Origin: Actinospineispora acaciae DSM 45401
Lineage (GTDB): Bacteria; Actinomycetota; Actinomycetes; Mycobacteriales; Pseudonocardiaceae
Direction: 5' to 3'
Length of the DNA stretch: 56,305 bases
NCBI RefSeq assembly: GCF_000620785.1
Contig: NZ_JIAI01000028.1
Span: 1-56,305 of the forward strand
A program made the translations under genes and the position numbers. How positions within the stretch are numbered: position 1 is the first letter of the stretch; each line of letters starts with the position of its first letter. Below, piece by piece: positions 50,643-56,305 of the stretch. Under the pieces are notes generated by a model. The model had not been told where the DNA came from. It worked only from the letters and a program-made list of their open reading frames with translations, and did not search any database.

Positions 50643-53312
50643 ATGACGTCCGCCACCGGCGACCAGGCCGGGCTCACCGGCGCGCGCTTCGAGCACCGGG
50701 CGCTACTGGCCGACGGGACGGCGATCGTGGTGCGCCGCCTCGGGCCGGGCGACCGGGCCGCGGTCGAGGCGCTGCACCGCGACCTGCCCGCGAACGACGC
50801 CTACCTGCGGTTCTTCACCGTGTCCGCGGCGAGCCCGGGCATCGTGGCAGACCTCGTGGTCCGCGACGACGTCGTCGCGCTCGGCGCGCTGCGCGGGGAC
50901 CGGTTGCTCGGTGTCGCGCACTACCGCCGCGAGCCGGCGGGGCGGGCACCGGAGATCGCGATCGCGGTGGCGCACGACGCCCAGCATCGCGGGGTGGCCT
51001 CGCTGCTGCTGGAGCACCTGGTGGCCGTCGCGGTGGCCGAGGGGGTGACCAGGCTGAGCGCGGAGGTGCTCTCGGTCAACCACGAGATGCTCCGCGTCAT
51101 CCGCGACAGCGGCCTAGGTCACCGCCTGCGCCCGGATGGGGACGTGGAGCACGTCGAGCTGGACGTGACGGACGGGCTCGCCGACCAGCGGTTGCTGGAC
51201 TCGATGCTCTACCGGCAGGAACGGGCCGACGTGGCCAGCCTGCGCTCGGTGCTGGCGCCTCGCTCGCTGGTGGTGGTCGGCGCGGGCCGCAAGCCTGGTT
51301 CGGTCGGGACGATGGTGCTGCGCACGATCCTCGACGCCGGGTTCGCCGGTGCGGTGCACGTGGTGCACCCGAGCGCGGCCTCGGTGGCCGGGCTGGGCTG
51401 TCACCGGTCGGTGGCGGAGCTGCCCGGCGAGATCGATCTCGCCGTTCTCGCCGTACCTGCCCCGGCCGTGCCGGAGGTGGCCGAGGACTGCGGGCGTCGT
51501 GGGATCCGTGCGCTGCTGGTGCTCTCCTCGGGAGTGACCGGTGAGCTGGCCGAGCGGCTGGCCGGCGTCGCGGCGCGGTACGGGATGCGGGTGGTCGGCC
51601 CGAACTGCCTGGGCGCGGTCAACACCGATCGCTCGGTGCGGCTGGCCGCCACGTTCGGCCGGACCCCCGGCGCCGGGCGGGTGGGGATCGCCGCGCAGTC
51701 CGGAGGCGTGGTGATCGGGCTGAGCGCCGAACTGGACCGGCTCGGGCTCGGGGTGTCCACCGCGCTGTCGGTGGGCGACGCCCTCGACGTCAACGGCGAC
51801 GACATGCTGCTGTGGTGGGGCGCGGACGGGCGTACCCGCGCGGCGGTGCTCTACGTCGAGTCGGTGCGCCGGCCCGCGCAGTTCGCCGCGATCGCGCGGC
51901 GGCTGGCGCGGCGGATGCCGGTGCTCGCGGTCCGCTCGGGGACCTCCGAGGTCGGGCGGCGCGCGGCGGCCTCGCACAGCGCGGCCACCGCCACCCCCGG
52001 CGTGGTCCGGGAGGCGCTGTTCGCGCGGGCCGGCGTACTCGCGGTGGACAGCCTGGCCGAGGTGGGCGAGGGGCTCGCGGTGCTGTGCGGACAGCCGGTG
52101 CCCGGCGGCGACCGGGTCGCGGTGGTGAGCAACGCGGGCGGCGGCGGGGTGCTCGCGGTGGACGCCTGCACCCGCCACGGCCTGCGCCCGGCCGAGCTGA
52201 GCCCGTCGACCCGGGCCGCGCTGGGCGCCGTGCTTCCGCCGGCCGCCTCGGTCACCAACCCGGTGGACACCACCGCAACCGTGCCCGCCCCCAGCTTCCG
52301 CCGCGCCATCGAGCTGCTGCGCGCCGACCCGGCCGTGGACGCCGTGCTCGCCGTCGGGGTGTGCACCGGCGCCGGCGACCCCCTGGCCGAGCTCGCGGCG
52401 CTCGACACCCGGTCGGCCGGCACGCCGCTGGTGGCCGTACGCCTCGGGCAGGCCAGCGCCGTGGAACTGCCCACGCCTGGCTCGGCCGCCGTCTTCGCCG
52501 ATCCGTCCACCGCCGCCCGTGCCCTGTCGCTGGCGGTGCGCAGGGCCCGCTGGCTGGCCACCGCGGACCGGCCGATGCACGTGCCCGCGGGCGTCGACCC
52601 CGAAGCCGCTCGCCGGGTCGTGGCCGCCCATCCGGATGTCGAGTGGCTGCCGCCGCTGGCCGCGGTGCAGCTGCTCGGCTCGGCAGGGCTGCCCGTCGCG
52701 CCGGTCGAGATCGCCACTACGTGCGGCGCGGCCGTGCGGGCGTGCCGCCAGGCCGGCGGGCCGGTCGCGCTCAAGGCGGACGCGTCGGACCTGCTGCACA
52801 AGAGCCGAGCCGGCGGGGTCTGGACCGGCCTGGACTCGGCCCGAGAAGTGCGCCAGGCCTATCGGGAGCTGCGCCGCCGGTTCGGCGGCCGGCTTCGCGG
52901 CGTGGTGGTGCAGCCGATGGCGCCGCCCGGGGCCGAGCTGCTGGTCGGGGTCACCAGCCATCCACCGTACGGACCGCTGCTGACCATCGGGCTCGGCGGC
53001 ACCACCACCGACCTGGTCGGCGACCGGGCACACTGCCTGCTGCCGGCCACCGAGGCCGAACTCGACGCCACGCTCGACCGGCTGCGCGTCGCGCCCCGCC
53101 TGTTCGCCGGCGCGGGCGGCGCCGCCATCCGCGACCAGCTGCGGGACGCCGCGCGCCGACTGGCCTGGCTGGCCACCCGGGCACCCGAGGTGGCCGAGAC
53201 GGAGATCAACCCGCTGCTGGCCGGCCCGACCGGCGCCTCGGCCGTGGACATACGGGTACGGCTGGCGCCGGCCCGGCCGGCCGAACCCTGGCTGCGCGGC
53301 CTGCCCACCTGA
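50643..53312 (+). CDS. N-terminal GNAT acetyltransferase fused to an ADP-forming acyl-CoA synthetase
   Basis: ATG 50643 lies 10 bp after the CBS gene. The 889-residue product begins with a GNAT domain (residues 15-180: VVRRLGPGDRAAVEALHRDLP, IAVAHDAQHRGVASLLLEHLV). CoA-binding and succinyl-CoA-synthetase-like domains follow (LAPRSLVVVGAGRKPGSVGTMVLR; MRVVGPNCLGAVNTDRSVRLAATF; RRAAASHSAATATPGVVREALF, with the phospho-His). The C-terminus is an ATP-grasp domain (LKADASDLLHKSRAGGVWTGLDS; LLTIGLGGTTTDLVGDRAHCLLP; ETEINPLLAG). Such fusions act as acyl-CoA synthetases or as lysine acetyltransferases (Pat) controlled by the synthetase half. It is intact and complete. Confidence 0.9.
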   Translation: MTSATGDQAGLTGARFEHRALLADGTAIVVRRLGPGDRAAVEALHRDLPANDAYLRFFTVSAASPGIVADLVVRDDVVALGALRGDRLLGVAHYRREPAGRAPEIAIAVAHDAQHRGVASLLLEHLVAVAVAEGVTRLSAEVLSVNHEMLRVIRDSGLGHRLRPDGDVEHVELDVTDGLADQRLLDSMLYRQERADVASLRSVLAPRSLVVVGAGRKPGSVGTMVLRTILDAGFAGAVHVVHPSAASVAGLGCHRSVAELPGEIDLAVLAVPAPAVPEVAEDCGRRGIRALLVLSSGVTGELAERLAGVAARYGMRVVGPNCLGAVNTDRSVRLAATFGRTPGAGRVGIAAQSGGVVIGLSAELDRLGLGVSTALSVGDALDVNGDDMLLWWGADGRTRAAVLYVESVRRPAQFAAIARRLARRMPVLAVRSGTSEVGRRAAASHSAATATPGVVREALFARAGVLAVDSLAEVGEGLAVLCGQPVPGGDRVAVVSNAGGGGVLAVDACTRHGLRPAELSPSTRAALGAVLPPAASVTNPVDTTATVPAPSFRRAIELLRADPAVDAVLAVGVCTGAGDPLAELAALDTRSAGTPLVAVRLGQASAVELPTPGSAAVFADPSTAARALSLAVRRARWLATADRPMHVPAGVDPEAARRVVAAHPDVEWLPPLAAVQLLGSAGLPVAPVEIATTCGAAVRACRQAGGPVALKADASDLLHKSRAGGVWTGLDSAREVRQAYRELRRRFGGRLRGVVVQPMAPPGAELLVGVTSHPPYGPLLTIGLGGTTTDLVGDRAHCLLPATEAELDATLDRLRVAPRLFAGAGGAAIRDQLRDAARRLAWLATRAPEVAETEINPLLAGPTGASAVDIRVRLAPARPAEPWLRGLPT

Positions 53313-53322
53313 GCCGCTCCGG

Positions 53323-53826
53323 TCAACCCTGGGCCGCGAGCGCGTCCGCTGGCCGCTCGCCGGCGGCGCTGGTCGGCCGCACCACGGTCACCGGGCAGCG
53401 CGCGTGCAGCACACAGTGCAGCGCCACCGAGCCGAGCGGCATCCTGGTGCAGCCCCGTCCGCGGCTGCCGACAACCAGCAGGTCCGCGTCGCGTGACGCA
53501 CCGACGAGCACCGGCCCCGCCTCTCCCGGGCTGATGACCAGCTCGACCTCGGGCGCGGCCCGGTCACCGTCGAGCGCGTCGTCGATCATCCGTCGGGTCT
53601 CCGCCCGCACGGCGTCCGCCACCCCGGACGGCCTGCTCGGGAGCGGTTCCCCATAGGCGAGCGCCCACAGCTCCGGAGGTTCGTAGGCGCTGACCACCCG
53701 CAGCGTCGCGGCCCGCAGCTGCGCTTCGCCGATCGCGTGCCGCAGCGCGGCCCTCGACGACAGCGACCCATCGACGCCGACCACGACGACGCCCGCCCGT
53801 CGTCCGCATCCGAGATCCTCGGTCAT
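53323..53826 (-). CDS. Universal stress protein, single-domain
   Basis: ATG 53826 starts MTEDLGCGRRAG; GTG 53856 is an in-frame alternative without a clear ribosome site, so the start is uncertain. The 167-residue product is one UspA fold: VVVVGVDGSLSSRAALRHAIGEA and DLLVVGSRGRGCTRMPLGSVALHCVLHARCPVTVVRP, with the G-x2-G-x9-GS motif slightly altered (GRGCTRMPLGS). It is convergent with the acyl-CoA synthetase gene (10-bp gap) and divergent from the universal stress protein at 54040, with a DosR-like box between them. Confidence 0.85.
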   Translation of the reverse strand: MTEDLGCGRRAGVVVVGVDGSLSSRAALRHAIGEAQLRAATLRVVSAYEPPELWALAYGEPLPSRPSGVADAVRAETRRMIDDALDGDRAAPEVELVISPGEAGPVLVGASRDADLLVVGSRGRGCTRMPLGSVALHCVLHARCPVTVVRPTSAAGERPADALAAQG

Positions 53827-53915
53827 GGGCACATTCGACCGCGCGCGGGTCGCCACGGCCAGATTCGGAAGACACCGAGCGCGATGGACGTACGGCAGTA
53901 CCGCGACCGCACCGA

Positions 53916-53973
53916 CGCGAGCGGTTCCTCGGCGGGGCCGAAAGTCCTCGCGGTTGGGGCCGTGAGCCGCTGT
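53916..53973 (+). repeat. Upstream repeat shared with the USP gene at 27723 (copy B)
   Basis: The first 40 bases (53916-53955) are identical to 27608-27647 and most of the next 18 match. It carries the same GGGCCGAAAGTCCT box, and the two following genes encode related universal stress proteins. Confidence 0.85.
53935..53948. promoter_or_regulatory. DosR-like box between USP genes
   Basis: GGGCCGAAAGTCCT, 92 bp upstream of ATG 54040 and 109 bp upstream of ATG 53826. Confidence 0.6.
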
Positions 53974-54039
53974 TCACCGCCCGGCTCGGCCGCGACGCTG
54001 GCGGACCGAAGTGCGTTTGCGGGGACAGGGAGGAAGGCC

Positions 54040-54936
54040 ATGCCGTCTCGGGTGGGGCGTCCGGTTGTGGTCGGCGTCGATGGTTCGCCGGTGGCGTTGT
54101 CGGCGGTCCGATGGGCCGCCGAGGAGGCGCGTCGTCGTGGGTTGGGGGTGCGGCTGGTGGAGGCGTTCGCCTGGTCGGACACCATGCCGATGGACGAGGT
54201 GATCGCGACCCGGGACTACCGGGCGATGCTGCTGAGCACCATGCGCGACCAGGTCGACCAGGCCGCGACGGTGGCCAGGGAGACCGCGCCGGGGGTCCGG
54301 GTCGACGGGGAGGTCGTGGCCGGATACCCGGCGCGGGTGCTGCGTGCGGAGTCCGAGCGGGCGGCGCTGCTCGTGGTGGGCGGTCGCGGCGCGGGCGGCG
54401 TGCTCGGGCTGCTGGTCGGGTCGGTCGCGGTGTCGATGGCGGTCCACGCGGCCTGCCCGGTCATCGTCGTTCCGGAGCCGCGGGACGAGCCAGTGCCAGC
54501 GGACGCACCGGTGGTGGTCGGCGTGGACGGCTCGTCGCACAGCGAGGCCGCGGTGGCGTTCGCGTTCGAGGCCGCGTCGGTTCGTCACGCCCCGCTGGTG
54601 GCCGTGCACGCCTGGTCGGACCTGCTGTTCGACCCCGAGGTGGCGCCGGTGATGGACTGGGAGGCGATCGAGGCCGGCGAGCGGGAGGTGTTGGCCGAGC
54701 GGCTGGCCGGGTGGGCGGAGAAGTTCCCAGACGTCGAGGTGCGGCGGGTGGTGGCGCGGGACCGGCCGGCGCACGCGCTGCTCGAACAGGCGGCCGGGGC
54801 GGGGCTGCTGGTGGTCGGCTCGCGGGGGCGCGGACGGCTGCCCGCGCTGGTGCTCGGTTCGGTCAGCCACGCCGTGCTGCACCGTGCGCGCTGCCCCGTC
54901 GCCGTGGTCCGCGCCGACATCGCCGAGCCCGCCTGA
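54040..54936 (+). CDS. Universal stress protein, two-domain
   Basis: ATG 54040 follows GGGAGGA and gives 298 residues. Both folds are complete (VVVGVDGSPVALSAVRWAAEEA with GGRGAGGVLGLLVGSVA; VVVGVDGSSHSEAAVAFAFEAAS with GSRGRGRLPALVLGSVSHAVLHRARCPVAVV). It is a close paralogue of 27723-28622, including the DWEAIEAGEREVLAERLAGWAEKFPD block, and has the duplicated promoter. The order of change suggests a fairly recent duplication that took promoter and gene together. Confidence 0.92.
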   Translation: MPSRVGRPVVVGVDGSPVALSAVRWAAEEARRRGLGVRLVEAFAWSDTMPMDEVIATRDYRAMLLSTMRDQVDQAATVARETAPGVRVDGEVVAGYPARVLRAESERAALLVVGGRGAGGVLGLLVGSVAVSMAVHAACPVIVVPEPRDEPVPADAPVVVGVDGSSHSEAAVAFAFEAASVRHAPLVAVHAWSDLLFDPEVAPVMDWEAIEAGEREVLAERLAGWAEKFPDVEVRRVVARDRPAHALLEQAAGAGLLVVGSRGRGRLPALVLGSVSHAVLHRARCPVAVVRADIAEPA

Positions 54937-54981
54937 CGGCACCCCACCCGCTGGCGCGCCCTTGCCCGGGACCGGCGGACG

Positions 54982-56305
54982 TCAGTCCCGGCTGCCCGAG
55001 GTGGCCGCGTGCCGCGCCGCTGGCGCGGCCGGGGCGGCCGGGGTGGTGGCCGGTGGCCGCGCGGCGCGGCGTGGTGCGACGGTGGCCGCGCCGGATTGGT
55101 CGATGGGCTGGGCGGTACCGGCGAGCCGGTAGACGAGCGAGCCGTCGATCGTCTCGTGCTCGAGCAGCAGCGCGCTGAGCCGTTCGAGCTGGGCTCGGTG
55201 GGTGGTGAGCAGGTCGGTGGCGCGTTGCTCGGCCTCGCGGAGCAGGCGGGCGACCTCGGTGTCGATGGCGGCCTGGGTGGCTTCGGCGTAGGGGCGGCTG
55301 GACAGGTCGGGGCCGCTGGTGCCGAGGAACACCGAGCCGCCTCGGGGGTAGCCGACGGGTCCGATGCGCTGGGAGAGGCCGAACTCGCGGACCATCTTGG
55401 TGGCCAGTTCGGTGGCTTGGGCGAGGTCGTTGGCGGCGCCGGTGGAGCCTTGGCCGAGGATGACCAGCTCGGCGGCCCGGCCGCCGAGGCGGACGGTGAG
55501 GGAGTCGAGCAGGTAGTCCTGGCCGTAGAGGTGTCGTTCGACCAGGGGGAGTTGTTCGGTGGCGCCGAGGGTCTGGCCGGCGGGCAGGATGGTGACCTTG
55601 GCGACCGGGTCGGCGTGTGGGCAGAGGGCGGCGACCAGGGCGTGGCCGGCCTCGTGGACGGCGACGGCGTGTTTCTCGGCCGGGAGCAGGACGTTGGTGC
55701 CTTCGCGGCGGCCGAGCAGGATGCGGTCGCGGGCGGTGTCGAAGTCGGTGGCGGTGAGGGTGTCGCGGTTGTTGCGGACGGCGTTGATGGCGGCCTCGTT
55801 GGCGAGGTTGGCCAGGTCGGCGCCGGAGAAGCCGGGGGTGGCGCGGGCGACGACGGCCAGGTCGACGCCGGGGTCGAGGTGCTTGTGGCGGCAGTGCACG
55901 GCGAGGATGGCGGCGCGTTCGGTCTGGGTGGGCAGCGGGATGGTGACCTGGCGGTCGAAGCGGCCGGGTCGCATCAGCGCGGGGTCGAGGACCTCGGGGC
56001 GGTTGGTGGCGGCGAGGACGACGATGCCTTCTCCGGGGTCGAAGCCGTCCATCTCGGCGAGCAGCTGGTTGAGGGTCTGTTCGCGTTCGTCGTTGGAGAC
56101 CATGGCGTGGGTGCCGGCGCGGCGGGCGCCGATGGCGTCGAGCTCGTCGACGAACACGATCGCGGGGGCGCGCTTGCGGGCCTCGGCGAACAGGTCGCGG
56201 ACCCGGGCGGCGCCGACGCCGACGTACATCTCCACGAAGCTGGACCCGACGACGGAGAAGAACGGCACGTCGGCCTCCCCGGCCACGGCGCGGGCCAGCA
56301 GGGTC
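54982..56305 (-). CDS. ftsH: ATP-dependent zinc metalloprotease FtsH, N-terminally partial in window
   Basis: The frame is open to the end of the window. Visible parts are the second half of the AAA module (FSVVGSSFVEMYVGVGAARVRDLF, Walker B IVFVDELDAIGARR, RPGRFDRQVTI) and the protease domain with the zinc site HEAGH (AVHEAGHALVAAL) and the third ligand region (GSTGAANDLAQAT). A 60-residue Ala/Pro-rich tail ends at 54982. FtsH is a membrane-bound hexamer that degrades misfolded and short-lived proteins. This copy lies inside a stress island, so it may be an additional FtsH; the N-terminal membrane part is outside the window. Confidence 0.93.
   Translation of the reverse strand, partial: TLLARAVAGEADVPFFSVVGSSFVEMYVGVGAARVRDLFAEARKRAPAIVFVDELDAIGARRAGTHAMVSNDEREQTLNQLLAEMDGFDPGEGIVVLAATNRPEVLDPALMRPGRFDRQVTIPLPTQTERAAILAVHCRHKHLDPGVDLAVVARATPGFSGADLANLANEAAINAVRNNRDTLTATDFDTARDRILLGRREGTNVLLPAEKHAVAVHEAGHALVAALCPHADPVAKVTILPAGQTLGATEQLPLVERHLYGQDYLLDSLTVRLGGRAAELVILGQGSTGAANDLAQATELATKMVREFGLSQRIGPVGYPRGGSVFLGTSGPDLSSRPYAEATQAAIDTEVARLLREAEQRATDLLTTHRAQLERLSALLLEHETIDGSLVYRLAGTAQPIDQSGAATVAPRRAARPPATTPAAPAAPAARHAATSGSRD

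Noticed and set aside
51114..53033. Long minus-strand open frame opposite the acyl-CoA synthetase
   Set aside because: Its composition (His/Gln/Arg/Pro-rich) is typical of a shadow in high-GC DNA and all domain motifs are on the plus strand.

Overview
The window is about 70% G+C. Its codon use, GTG/TTG starts and gene families (duplicated universal stress proteins, DUF3040, DUF1876, DUF6292-like, AbrB-like and actinomycete integrative-element genes) point to an actinomycete, most likely of the Pseudonocardiales. No rRNA, tRNA or CRISPR array was seen. The genus is an inference.

Layout. (1) 1-1250: the end of a sigma-70 gene, a broken small gene and an AbrB-like gene. (2) 1249-1562: a 314-bp segment repeated identically at 15779-16092. 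It holds a divergent promoter plus the 5' ends of the P-type ATPase and CoA-transferase genes that are intact only at the second copy. (3) About 1.6-8.1 kb: remains of an actinomycete integrative/conjugative element. These are a lower-GC gene for an unusual Mrr-N/CBS/HEPN protein, a truncated AlbA_2-like gene, two beheaded XRE regulators (DUF5919 C-terminus), a beheaded GntR regulator, an HD hydrolase, a frameshifted prim-pol, a frameshifted NUDIX gene and a fragment of an ATP-grasp gene. (4) About 8.1-56.3 kb: a long island whose contents closely parallel the mycobacterial DosR (dormancy, hypoxia, NO) regulon. It has eight intact universal stress proteins, Acg-type and Ddn-type nitroreductases, Hsp20, a PNPOx-like flavin protein, an Rv2004c-like kinase, an Rv1733c-like membrane protein, an Rv1738-like DUF1876 remnant, an Rv2629-like remnant, CBS proteins, a CtpF/MgtA-like ATPase, a broken DevS-like sensor kinase, an arginine-deiminase operon, a second GAPDH, a GNAT/acyl-CoA synthetase fusion and the C-terminal part of FtsH.

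Regulation. A short palindrome close to GGGNC-GAAR-GWCCC, resembling the DosR box, recurs about 60-95 bp upstream of many start codons in the island. This suggests one shared regulator, but no DevR/LuxR response regulator gene lies in the window. A separate sulfur module (MBL-rhodanese, rhodanese, CstR-like repressor) carries three ATACCCC-GGGGTAT-type operators of its own.

How it fits together. The intact genes would let a non-growing, oxygen-starved cell make ATP from arginine, keep glyceraldehyde-3-phosphate flux, protect and turn over proteins (Hsp20, FtsH), dispose of sulfide or persulfide, and tune enzymes by nucleotide sensing and lysine acylation. Decay is heavy: about a dozen genes carry single-base frameshifts, in-frame deletions or deletion junctions. 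Some frameshifts lie in G/C runs and could be sequencing errors; the deletion junctions cannot be explained that way.
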